Shown here piece after piece: positions 1 to 6,735 of a stretch of DNA of 10,831 bases. How positions within the stretch are numbered: position 1 is the first letter of the stretch; every line of letters begins with the position of its first letter. The position numbers and the translations under genes were made by a program. Origin of the DNA: Pseudomonadota bacterium (lineage in GTDB: Bacteria > Myxococcota > Bradymonadia > UBA4248); contig JAGACY010000038.1 in NCBI GenBank assembly GCA_017613855.1, positions 1-10,831 on the forward strand, in the 5' to 3' direction. The notes below the pieces were generated by a model. That model was given only the letters and a program-made list of their open reading frames with translations. It was not told where the DNA came from and made no database searches.

Positions 1-507
1 AAACAAGATATGGAATTCGAATATTATGCAGATAATCCCAATCCTGCGTTTACAGTGACTGAAAAAGGCGATCAGTACTTTATCAACTACAATTTGAATA
101 TTTCACTCAATCCTATCAACCAAAATAAAGAATTCAAAGGCAGTTTCGATTCACTCGGACTCAAAGCCGAAGATCTCAAAGTCAACGATAATGTCCGCGC
201 CGTCTCCATGTCCGAAGGCGCCAACGGCGGCACCATGAAAATCAGCTTCTATCAGGATCATTTAACCACCAAAGAAGAGAGCATTGCCTGCCGCGACCTC
301 ATCATGGATAAACTCGCCGAAAAAGGCGCTAAATTCTCACATGCCATGAGCGGCAAAGAGATGACAGCTGCAGAACTCAAAGAAGCGAACATTAGCAGTT
401 ATATGATTGAAATGAACGACAAAAAATTCTTAATGATGGTCGACTCAGATTCTGAATTCAATGAATTTGGCGGATTCTATGGCGTCAGACTCATGCAGAA
501 AAAGTAA
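1..507 (+). CDS. Hypothetical protein, 5' end probably outside the window
   Basis: I do not recognise this protein. The first ATG in the window is at 10 and gives 165 residues. The frame is open through the preceding codons (Lys-Gln-Asp) to the window edge, and no ribosome binding site fits in the nine bases before the ATG, so the real start may lie upstream. The visible part is soluble and rich in Asn, Asp, Lys and Met, with no signal peptide or membrane segment. The first third looks like beta structure (alternating hydrophobic and polar residues around YFINYNLNISL). The middle looks helical (residues 85-105 and 120-128). It ends in a Lys pair before TAA. A T8 run and several hairpins follow, so its transcript probably ends before the helicase gene. 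No function is proposed. Confidence 0.6.
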   Translation, partial: KQDMEFEYYADNPNPAFTVTEKGDQYFINYNLNISLNPINQNKEFKGSFDSLGLKAEDLKVNDNVRAVSMSEGANGGTMKISFYQDHLTTKEESIACRDLIMDKLAEKGAKFSHAMSGKEMTAAELKEANISSYMIEMNDKKFLMMVDSDSEFNEFGGFYGVRLMQKK

Positions 508-534
508 AGATTTTTTTTGATATATACACGCCTT

Positions 535-553
535 GGGCCGGGATTTCCCGCCC
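535..553 (+). repeat. Small GC-rich hairpin downstream of the first gene
   Basis: GGGC and GGGA pair with TCCC and GCCC across a very short AT loop, with one unpaired C on the 5' side. It lies 27 bases after the stop codon and just ahead of the two larger hairpins. It may be part of the same transcription end region. Confidence 0.4.
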
Positions 554-570
554 CTGCGGCGCGCTACTTC

Positions 571-629
571 GGCTATCGGCTCACGCCGATACGCCTCCGT
601 ACGATGGCTATGGTCTGCGACCATACGCC
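571..629 (+). repeat. Doublet of TAT/ATA bulged-C hairpins
   Basis: Two adjacent hairpins share one design. The first (571-595) has GGC-TAT-CGGC, loop TCAC, GCCG-ATA, unpaired C592, then GCC. The second (606-629) has GGC-TAT-GGTC, loop TGC, GACC-ATA, unpaired C626, then GCC. The outer GGC/GCC and TAT/ATA are the same in both. The inner stem sequences differ but stay complementary. The second is extended by ACGAT/ATCGT and runs into a T tract. Related doublets occur at 7282-7348 and 10131-10254. Confidence 0.75.
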
Positions 630-641
630 ATCGTTTTTTTT
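601..641 (+). terminator. Intrinsic terminator after the first gene
   Basis: A 15-base-pair stem (601-615 with 619-634) has one bulged C at 626 and a three-base loop. It is followed directly by eight T (634-641). This is a strong rho-independent terminator on the plus strand. It separates the first gene from the helicase unit, whose own promoter starts about 57 bases further on. Confidence 0.85.
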
Positions 642-680
642 AGGTGCCATTGCTCGCCATCTATGACATATAGATACCTA

Positions 681-717
681 GTTTACGGCCTCCGCGATTG
701 ACCATGTAGAGGTAAAC
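681..717. other. Imperfect inverted repeat over the helicase promoter
   Basis: GTTTA (681-685) pairs with TAAAC (713-717), and CCTC (689-692) pairs with GAGG (709-712), with a bulge on the left arm. The repeat overlaps the -35 box and spacer of the promoter at 698-726, so it could be an operator. The arms are short, so this is weak. Confidence 0.3.
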
Positions 718-726
718 TCACATAAT
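698..726 (+). promoter_or_regulatory. Sigma70-type promoter for the helicase/TerB unit
   Basis: TTGACC (698-703) and CATAAT (721-726) each match five of six consensus bases and are separated by exactly 17 bases. The predicted transcription start is near 733, which leaves a leader of about 20 bases before the ATG at 754. The box lies between a strong terminator and the start codon, as expected for an independently transcribed unit. Confidence 0.75.
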
Positions 727-753
727 CCGGGTTTTACAAAGCACCTGAAAATC

Positions 754-2985
754 ATGGATACATTTCATCGATATTCACCATTTATACAGGATTATATCTA
801 TCGATCCGGCTGGCAGACGCTGCGCGCGGTGCAAAATGCAGCGGGAGATGCCATCTTCAATACAGATGACAATGTTTTACTTACGGCATCCACAGCCTCC
901 GGCAAAACAGAGGCCGCTTTCTTCCCGATTTTAACCCTGCTCGACGAAACGCCTCCATCATCGGTGGGTGTTTTATATATTGCACCGCTCAAGGCACTCA
1001 TCAATGACCAGTTTGGCCGACTCGAGGAATTGTGCGAAGAAGCAGGCATCGCCGTGTCCAGATGGCATGGCGATGTTCCACAATCCCAAAAGCGAAAGCT
1101 GCTGCGCAAACCATCCGGAATTCTTCAAATCACCCCGGAATCGCTCGAATCATTGATGATCAATAAACACATGGAAATTCCATCGCTTTTTGGCGATCTG
1201 CGTTTCATTGTCATTGATGAAATTCATTCCCTGCTGCGCGGTGACCGCGGCGGACAAACCTTTTGCCTCATAGAACGTTTATGCCGGCTGGCCGGATGCA
1301 ATCCCCGCCGCATCGGACTGTCTGCCACCATCGGCAATCCCGAAGCCGCCGGTCATTTCCTGGCTGCCGGAAGCGGCAAAAGAACCGTCATTCCCAGAAT
1401 TGACGCAAAAAAAGATGTTTGGCGGCTTTCGATGGAACACTTCTATAACACGCCCCCACAGGCGGATGATAGTAATGATATCAATTCCCAGACTGCATCT
1501 GCTCTGGAACTCCCAACCGATACAGCGCCCGAAGCAACCGATCCGGGCATGGGCTATATCTTTGAGCACACCAAAGGTAAAAAGTGCCTTATATTTACCA
1601 ATTCCCGCGAAGAATGCGAAGCGGTTTGCCAGAATCTGCGACAATACTGCGAAGTCAATCATGAACCCGACAGATTCTTAATACATCATGGCAATCTGTC
1701 TGCTTCATACCGCGAAAGTGCCGAAGAAGACATGAAGGATGATGATTCACGCATGTCTGTCTGTGCTACTGCAACTCTGGAACTCGGCGTCGACATTGGG
1801 CGACTCGAACGTGCTTTTCAGATCGATGCCCCCTTTACGGTCTCAGGATTTCTGCAGCGCATGGGGCGTACCGGAAGACGCGGCAATCCCGCCGAAATGT
1901 GGTTCGTCATGCGCGAGGATCATCCCGAAGCCCGCGCCATGATGCCCGATATGATTCCATGGTATCTCATTCAGGGTATCGCACTCGTACAATTATATAT
2001 CGAAGAACGATTCGTCGAACCCCCGAGAACCGACCGCCTGCCCTTCAGTTTATTGTACCATCAGACCATGAGTACATTGGGATCATGCGGTGAAATGACA
2101 CCCGCCGAACTGGCATCGAGAGTACTGCCGCTCTCGTATTTTCATCGCATTACACAAGATGATTTCCGCATTCTGCTGCGCCATCTCATCCAGATAGACC
2201 ATATTGCTCAAACCGAAAATGGCGGCCTCATTGTTGGTCTTGCTGGCGAAAGGGTCATCAATAACTATAAATTTTACGCGGTTTTCCAGGAAAACATCGA
2301 ATACTCAGTGCGAGCAGATTCGCAGGAACTCGGAACAATCGTCAAACCACCGCCGGTGGGCGACAAAATCGCCATTGCCGGACGCGTCTGGGTCGTCGAT
2401 GAAGTCGATCACAAACGCCGGGAAGTCTATTGTACGCTCGTCAAAGGCAATATTCCTGCCTATTTCGGCGATGTTGCCGGCGACATTCATACCCGCATTC
2501 TCGAACGCATGCGCACGGTTCTCACCGAGCAAACAGTATACCCCTACTTAATGAAACACGCCGTGTGCAGACTCAAAAAAGCCCGCGAAACAGCTCAAAT
2601 GGCCGAAATGACTAAACGCCCGCTCGTACATCTCGGCGGGAAAATGTGGGCACTTTTCCCATGGCTCGGCAGCTATGCATTCCTGGCACTCGAGCGCTTT
2701 CTCAAAGTCCGCTGTGGTACACGACTGCAGCTCAAAGGCCTAAGTCCGTCACGCCCTTATTACATGCAATTCACCATGCAGGTCACCGAAAAGGAGTTTT
2801 ACCAAATCACAGCAGAAGAAGCCGCTAAAACATTCGATCCGCTCGAACTCGTCTACCCCAATGAAGTGCCTGTCTTTGATAAATACGACGAATACATCCC
2901 CGAAGAACTGGTCCGCAAAGGCTTTGCATACGGTGTCCTCGATATCGAAGGCATGAAAAAACGCGTCCTCTCATGGCAATCATAA
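754..2985 (+). CDS. Lhr-like superfamily II DEAD/DEAH-box helicase
   Basis: This is a 743-residue ATP-dependent nucleic-acid helicase or translocase. The N-terminal RecA-like domain shows a Q-motif-like region (QTLRAVQ, residues 21-27), Walker A TASTASGKT (44-52), motif Ia APLKAL (77-82), ITPESL (126-131), Walker B DEIH (155-158) and SAT (190-192). The second RecA-like domain carries LIFTNSREE (about 277), ATLELGVDIG (about 341-350) and the arginine-finger motif QRMGRTGRRG (368-377). The C-terminal 300 residues contain the GDKIAIAGRVWVVDEV segment (about 535), which resembles Lhr-type and BrxHI-type helicases. All key ATPase residues are present. There is no clear Shine-Dalgarno sequence before the ATG, but start and length suit the family. 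The TerB-N gene follows 34 bases downstream on the same strand, implying one operon. The substrate (DNA or RNA) cannot be read from the sequence. Confidence 0.88.
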   Translation: MDTFHRYSPFIQDYIYRSGWQTLRAVQNAAGDAIFNTDDNVLLTASTASGKTEAAFFPILTLLDETPPSSVGVLYIAPLKALINDQFGRLEELCEEAGIAVSRWHGDVPQSQKRKLLRKPSGILQITPESLESLMINKHMEIPSLFGDLRFIVIDEIHSLLRGDRGGQTFCLIERLCRLAGCNPRRIGLSATIGNPEAAGHFLAAGSGKRTVIPRIDAKKDVWRLSMEHFYNTPPQADDSNDINSQTASALELPTDTAPEATDPGMGYIFEHTKGKKCLIFTNSREECEAVCQNLRQYCEVNHEPDRFLIHHGNLSASYRESAEEDMKDDDSRMSVCATATLELGVDIGRLERAFQIDAPFTVSGFLQRMGRTGRRGNPAEMWFVMREDHPEARAMMPDMIPWYLIQGIALVQLYIEERFVEPPRTDRLPFSLLYHQTMSTLGSCGEMTPAELASRVLPLSYFHRITQDDFRILLRHLIQIDHIAQTENGGLIVGLAGERVINNYKFYAVFQENIEYSVRADSQELGTIVKPPPVGDKIAIAGRVWVVDEVDHKRREVYCTLVKGNIPAYFGDVAGDIHTRILERMRTVLTEQTVYPYLMKHAVCRLKKARETAQMAEMTKRPLVHLGGKMWALFPWLGSYAFLALERFLKVRCGTRLQLKGLSPSRPYYMQFTMQVTEKEFYQITAEEAAKTFDPLELVYPNEVPVFDKYDEYIPEELVRKGFAYGVLDIEGMKKRVLSWQS

Positions 2986-3016
2986 TTCCGCATTCCGCAT
3001 TACGCATTCCGCATTC
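2984..3016 (+). repeat. Heptanucleotide tandem repeat (CATTCCG) at the helicase/TerB junction
   Basis: The 7-base unit CATTCCG runs from the helicase stop codon to four bases before the next ATG, as about 4.5 copies. The third unit is the variant CATTACG. It fills the whole junction and sits where a ribosome binding site would normally be. Its first 18 bases (AATTCCGCATTCCGCATT) recur exactly, in the same orientation relative to the gene, before the amidohydrolase start (6484-6501, minus strand). Confidence 0.85.
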
Positions 3017-3019
3017 AAA

Positions 3020-5116
3020 ATGAACCTTTCCGATCTCGTACAGTACGCCCAAAATAAATATCAGATTCAGGAAGAATACAAATGGCCTGAATATCCGGGC
3101 AGCTCTGTACTCATCAACCCCAAAACGGGAAAATGGGTTGCCCTTTTGATGCGCCAATGGGATTCCGAATCCGGAACGGAAATCGAACGATGCGATATCA
3201 AATGCGGCCAATATAATATATATCGTTTTAAACGACCTTATCTGTCCTATCCTTTCCGAATGCATGGCTTTGGCTGGCTTGGTGTCTGCATCGGCAACCG
3301 AACAGACCCAGGGCTCGTCTTTTTTTTATTCGACAGTGCCATCAAACAGGATAACAAAAAAAACGCGATTCAACGCGGATCTTCCTTCATTCCTGCGCCT
3401 TCCTCAAATACGCCCCCCAAAACGTACCAGGATACCCCAATCGCCCCGAATACAACTTATCAAAGCACGCCCATTATCCCGGATTCTGCTTATCAGGATA
3501 CGGCCCTGCCAAAGCAGAATGACCTCCTCCAATGGCGCAAAACTCAGGAAATTAAATCCAATGCACCGCCTGATAAAATCCGCCAAATGATGCGGCTGTA
3601 TGATAAAAAGGACGGTACATTCCTGAAGAAATGCAAGAATTTCTACACTCAGGGCATGTTCATGCAGGATTACGAAGACGACGCTCCCTGGAATGGCATT
3701 CTAAAATTCTATTTTCCAACCTATCATGATCTGAATGTCGAACAGTTGAGAGGCTACTTTACATGGCGTACCAGCGTCAGAAAGGGCAGCTATCCATTTA
3801 TATGTACATCCCTGGCATATATTTATATCTATGAATTGCTCAATCAAATCGGAACCGAGTCCCCCTTGGACAGCCTTAAACGTATGAAAGATTTCGAAAT
3901 AGGTTTTCTCGACTCGGGGATTGGCGAAGAATCCATGCGAAAACAATTGCACCAATGGATGCTTGAATTTTCCGTCATCCACAGGATGCCGCTCGAAACG
4001 GTATTGCAATATACAGATTCTGATCTGCTCGGCAATGACCAGGCCCTCGATATATTGAAGAATCCAACGGAACATTCCGACGAAGAAATTTTTGTGGCTT
4101 TATCCCGAATGTCCGGCAATAAACTCACTTCTTCTGCCGCAGTTTCTAAAGATGCTGCTGAGGCTAAACATCTTTTCGCCGAGTTCTGGAAATATTTATC
4201 ACAAAATTACTTTCAAAAAGAAAAAGATATATTTACATCCTGCTTCGGACGTTGCATTGCTTCCAAATGGTTTCCTTTGGGAAATGCCGTCTATTGGGAT
4301 AAATCCCAACCAGAAACCGAAGAAATCCTGCGCATCGTGAAACCAGACATACCTCTGTTCACCCCTAAAAATACAAATCAACCCTATCTGGCACCAGAAA
4401 CAGGCTCATTCGAATATGTATTAAATCCATGCAGAAAATATACTTTTAAAGACGGAACATGGACGGAGTATGCCTATCAGAGTATCTACTGCGACCAAAA
4501 GCGCCTGGCGTCTATCCTGCACGAAGCAGACAGACAGCTTCGGATATACCTCAAAGCCGGCCATACCTTGCGCGCCAAACCCGAAGAAGCATGGGTTGCT
4601 CCTTATATTGAAGCCGTCATTCGAGCAGATAAACAGGCTAAATTGGAGGCAGCCAAACCCAAAATTAATATCAACTTCTCGGAGCTCGATAAAATTCGAA
4701 ACGATGCCTGTGCCACCCGAGACAGCCTGTTGACTCAGGATGAGCTCGATGAAGATCAGACCGACTTAAATACAGAAGTAGAAACGCTGGATTTACCTTC
4801 AGAAACCGTCGATCAAACGGCGCCGAATACAACCGATATCGAGCCTGCTTCCTTCAATCATAATGATATACCGCCTTCTATCGCATTGGATTCAATCCAT
4901 TTGCAGATTTTAAAAATGCTGCTCAACGACGAGCCTGTGAATGCATTCATTGCATCCCATCACCTCATGGTTTCGATTGTTGCCGACACAATGAATGAAG
5001 CTTTGTTCGATGCCATCGGGGACAACGTTCTCGAATGCGACGGCGATAGCCTTACAATCATCGAAGATTATCGCGAAGATGTGTTACTACTGGTCTATCC
5101 AACCTTGAACTATTGA
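3020..5116 (+). CDS. TerB-N / TerB-C domain protein with YjbR-like N-terminus
   Basis: This 698-residue cytosolic protein probably partners the helicase. Residues 1-110 resemble an MmcQ/YjbR-like domain (INPKTGKWVALLMRQW near 32-47, DIKCG near 60, PFRMHGFGWLGV near 77-88). A Pro/Thr-rich linker with repeated YQDT/YQST motifs follows (about 120-165). The TerB-N domain spans roughly 195-330, with the hallmark PWNGILKFYFPTY, QLRGYFTWR and YIYIYELLNQIG motifs. The region around 470-540 (RKYTFKDGTW ... DRQLRIYLKAGHTLR) is typical of these proteins. The end (about 615-690) matches TerB-C (ADTMNEALFDAIGD). I see no clear central TerB domain. A published comparative-genomic survey of Ter-system proteins linked TerB-N/TerB-C proteins with superfamily II helicases and predicted a DNA-processing stress or defence role. 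That role is prediction here. No Shine-Dalgarno is visible, so translation may depend on the upstream gene. Confidence 0.85.
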   Translation: MNLSDLVQYAQNKYQIQEEYKWPEYPGSSVLINPKTGKWVALLMRQWDSESGTEIERCDIKCGQYNIYRFKRPYLSYPFRMHGFGWLGVCIGNRTDPGLVFFLFDSAIKQDNKKNAIQRGSSFIPAPSSNTPPKTYQDTPIAPNTTYQSTPIIPDSAYQDTALPKQNDLLQWRKTQEIKSNAPPDKIRQMMRLYDKKDGTFLKKCKNFYTQGMFMQDYEDDAPWNGILKFYFPTYHDLNVEQLRGYFTWRTSVRKGSYPFICTSLAYIYIYELLNQIGTESPLDSLKRMKDFEIGFLDSGIGEESMRKQLHQWMLEFSVIHRMPLETVLQYTDSDLLGNDQALDILKNPTEHSDEEIFVALSRMSGNKLTSSAAVSKDAAEAKHLFAEFWKYLSQNYFQKEKDIFTSCFGRCIASKWFPLGNAVYWDKSQPETEEILRIVKPDIPLFTPKNTNQPYLAPETGSFEYVLNPCRKYTFKDGTWTEYAYQSIYCDQKRLASILHEADRQLRIYLKAGHTLRAKPEEAWVAPYIEAVIRADKQAKLEAAKPKININFSELDKIRNDACATRDSLLTQDELDEDQTDLNTEVETLDLPSETVDQTAPNTTDIEPASFNHNDIPPSIALDSIHLQILKMLLNDEPVNAFIASHHLMVSIVADTMNEALFDAIGDNVLECDGDSLTIIEDYREDVLLLVYPTLNY

Positions 5117-5135
5117 ATATGTATTTGCACACGCT

Positions 5136-5281
5136 AAACATAAAAAATAGTTATGTTTTGGTTCGGAATGGGGGTGGGGCCCCATTTCGCACCGGTTTGC
5201 GATAATGCCAACATTCACAATAAAAAGATTGTGGATTCCAAAGGACTTAGTCCTTTGGCGGGGTCCGGGGCAGAGCCCCGG
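5136..5281. repeat. Chain of five hairpins between convergent genes
   Basis: Five stem-loops lie almost end to end. The first is AAACATAA/TTATGTTT (5136-5158), AT-rich. The second, 5160-5193, is a 14-position stem with one mismatch and one wobble around GGGG/CCCC. The third is ATTCACAAT/ATTGTGGAT (5213-5236, one wobble). The fourth is CCAAAGGAC/GTCCTTTGG (5238-5258, perfect, loop TTA). The fifth is CCGGGGC/GCCCCGG (5265-5281, perfect, loop AGA). They fill the gap between the stops of the TerB-N gene and the amidohydrolase gene, so bidirectional termination is likely. No long T tract follows the GC-rich stems. The last two resemble dispersed intergenic palindromes rather than a plain terminator. 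Confidence 0.7.
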
Positions 5282-5302
5282 TTAAATAATAATGATAACC
5301 TC

Positions 5303-6466
5303 TCACTCATAGAGTGCGGCACAATTGGCCAATAGCTGACAGCCATATCTGAGGGCATCATCATCCGCATGGAACTTCGCATTGTGCCACGAGTAGACCT
5401 CCTCTCCCGGTTTGCGGTTGCCAAGCCAGAAAAAGAATCCGGGGACGATCTGCATGTATTCGGCAAAATCTTCAGTTGCCAGACAACTGGGGGATTCGAC
5501 AATGGCATCCGGGCCAAGTGATGCATGCGCGGCCTTTTGCGCGATATCGAGCAACTTGGGAGAATTAATGACGGCATGCACCGATTCGACAATTTCAAAA
5601 TCTGCCGTACATTCAAAGGTTTGTGCCGTAAATTGTACAATATTTTTAAGTCTTTCGAGGGCACGATCACCCACTTCCGGATCGAGATAGCGCATGCTCC
5701 CCGTCATTTCGACTTTATCCATAATGAGATTGTCCGGCGTCCCCCCATGAATGGAGCATATCGAAAGTACGAGTGATTTCATGGGGTCGATGTTCCGGCT
5801 TCCCACGGTGAGTACATTTTGAACGATGCCTGCAGCACATACGATAGGATCAATGCATTTATGCGGCATTGAACCATGCCCGCCTACCCCATGAACCACA
5901 ATTCTGAAATTATATTTTGCAGCCATCAAAGGCGCAGGTTTTACCACGACTTTGCCGGTCTCGACCTCGGGACGGTTGTGCAATCCGAAGATCGCCTCGA
6001 TCGGATATCTTTCAAACACGCCGGTTCGAATGATTTCCTGCGCACCATCGGTCGTTTCTTCGGCCGGCTGAAAGATCAAAATCACACTCCCCTTCCAGGC
6101 ATCGCGCGTTCTGGCGAGTATTTTGGCTGCACCTATGAGCGAGGAGGTATGAAAATCGTGTCCGCACCCATGAGCACAGCCTATTTTTTGGCTTTTATAG
6201 GGCGATTCCCATGCTTCATCCAGTGGAAGTGCATCGATATCCGCTCGAAGAGCCACGCATTTGCCGGGATTTGAAGCTTCAATTCTGGCAATAACGCCGG
6301 TATTCAATCCCATTTCGAGCACTTCAACCCCATCTATCTGCGACAAACACTCGCGAATATATTTCGTCGTCTCGATTTCATGCCATGAAACCTCGGGATG
6401 ACGATGCAGATGATGTCTGATTTCAATGATATGTTCGAGTTCTTTGGGTGTTATGGTGAATGTCAT
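5303..6466 (-). CDS. M20D-family metallo-amidohydrolase (N-acyl-amino-acid hydrolase type)
   Basis: This 387-residue cytosolic di-metal hydrolase probably removes an acyl group from an N-acylated amino acid or diamino acid. Relatives include hippurate hydrolase, indole-acetyl-amino-acid hydrolases and N-acetyl-diaminopimelate deacetylase. Visible metal ligands and catalytic residues are C101 and H103 in GCGHDFH, E136/E137 in FQPAEET, H163 in GLHNRP and H361 near the C-terminus in SWHNAKFH. The dimerisation (lid) domain lies between, at about 183-295, with HGVGGHGSMPH at its start (about 191). No signal peptide is present. Length is normal for the family and no key residue is missing. The start is preceded by a run of eight G (6472-6479) five bases upstream. 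It is convergent with the TerB-N gene, so it is probably not part of that system. The substrate cannot be assigned from sequence. Confidence 0.9.
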   Translation of the reverse strand: MTFTITPKELEHIIEIRHHLHRHPEVSWHEIETTKYIRECLSQIDGVEVLEMGLNTGVIARIEASNPGKCVALRADIDALPLDEAWESPYKSQKIGCAHGCGHDFHTSSLIGAAKILARTRDAWKGSVILIFQPAEETTDGAQEIIRTGVFERYPIEAIFGLHNRPEVETGKVVVKPAPLMAAKYNFRIVVHGVGGHGSMPHKCIDPIVCAAGIVQNVLTVGSRNIDPMKSLVLSICSIHGGTPDNLIMDKVEMTGSMRYLDPEVGDRALERLKNIVQFTAQTFECTADFEIVESVHAVINSPKLLDIAQKAAHASLGPDAIVESPSCLATEDFAEYMQIVPGFFFWLGNRKPGEEVYSWHNAKFHADDDALRYGCQLLANCAALYE

Positions 6467-6471
6467 TTTGG

Positions 6472-6479
6472 CCCCCCCC
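6472..6479 (-). promoter_or_regulatory. G8 homopolymer serving as the amidohydrolase ribosome binding site
   Basis: Eight consecutive G lie five bases before the ATG, preceded by GAAA. This occupies the Shine-Dalgarno position. Mononucleotide runs of this length are prone to slippage, so the spacing and strength of the site could vary between cells. Confidence 0.5.
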
Positions 6480-6483
6480 TTTC

Positions 6484-6501
6484 AATGCGGAATGCGGAAT
6501 T
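6484..6501 (-). repeat. CATTCCG-type heptad array in the amidohydrolase leader
   Basis: On the minus strand this reads AATTCCGCATTCCGCATT, identical over 18 bases to 2984-3001 on the plus strand. Both copies sit immediately upstream of a start codon and run in the direction of that gene. Confidence 0.8.
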
Positions 6502-6554
6502 GAATGACAATGCCTAAGGTTATGATCTAAAGCTAAAGAGAAAATGGGAAATGT

Positions 6555-6582
6555 TATTCACTATTCACTATTACGTATTCAC
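6555..6582 (+). repeat. TATTCAC heptad array
   Basis: Four 7-base units: TATTCAC, TATTCAC, TATTACG, TATTCAC. The third unit has the same ATTACG variant seen in the third unit of the array at 2984-3016. The unit is the reverse complement of the one in the array at 6674-6694. Confidence 0.8.
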
Positions 6583-6596
6583 TCGTTTTTGAATTC

Positions 6597-6617
6597 GCAA
6601 TGTGCAATGCGCAATTA
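6597..6617 (+). repeat. GCAATGY heptad array
   Basis: Three 7-base units: GCAATGT, GCAATGC, GCAATTA, inside AATT...AATT flanks (6592-6616). Same period as the neighbouring arrays with a different unit. Confidence 0.65.
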
Positions 6618-6673
6618 TTTGGGTATTCTCATGGTTATGACTAAAAAATCATTTTTTTTTGATTTTAAAGGCA

Positions 6674-6694
6674 GTGAATAGTGAATAGTGAATG
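6674..6694 (+). repeat. GTGAATA heptad array, inverted partner of 6555-6582
   Basis: Three 7-base units: GTGAATA, GTGAATA, GTGAATG. The first two can pair over 14 bases with 6555-6568, giving a long foldback with about 105 bases between the arms, including a T9 run at 6652-6660. Confidence 0.75.
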
Positions 6695-6700
6695 ACACAA

Positions 6701-6735
6701 CTGCTAACTGCTAACAGCTAACTGCTAACTGCTAA
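6701..6735 (+). repeat. CTGCTAA heptad array overlapping the HD-gene stop
   Basis: Five 7-base units: CTGCTAA, CTGCTAA, CAGCTAA, CTGCTAA, CTGCTAA. The array reaches into the minus-strand gene and supplies its TAG stop codon (6732-6734). Repeat growth or insertion may therefore have set the protein's C-terminus. Confidence 0.8.

Noticed and set aside
754..5116. Calling the helicase/TerB pair a BREX system
   Set aside because: The helicase resembles BrxHI-type proteins, but no PglX, PglZ, BrxC or BrxD-like gene is present in the window.
6640..6670. Terminator from AAAATCA/TGATTTT around a T9 run
   Set aside because: The stem is short and almost entirely A-T, so it would be too weak. The T9 is the loop, not a tail.
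6555..6735. Possible CRISPR array
   Set aside because: The repeats are 7 bases long and directly abutting, with no unique spacers of 25-40 bases and no cas genes nearby.
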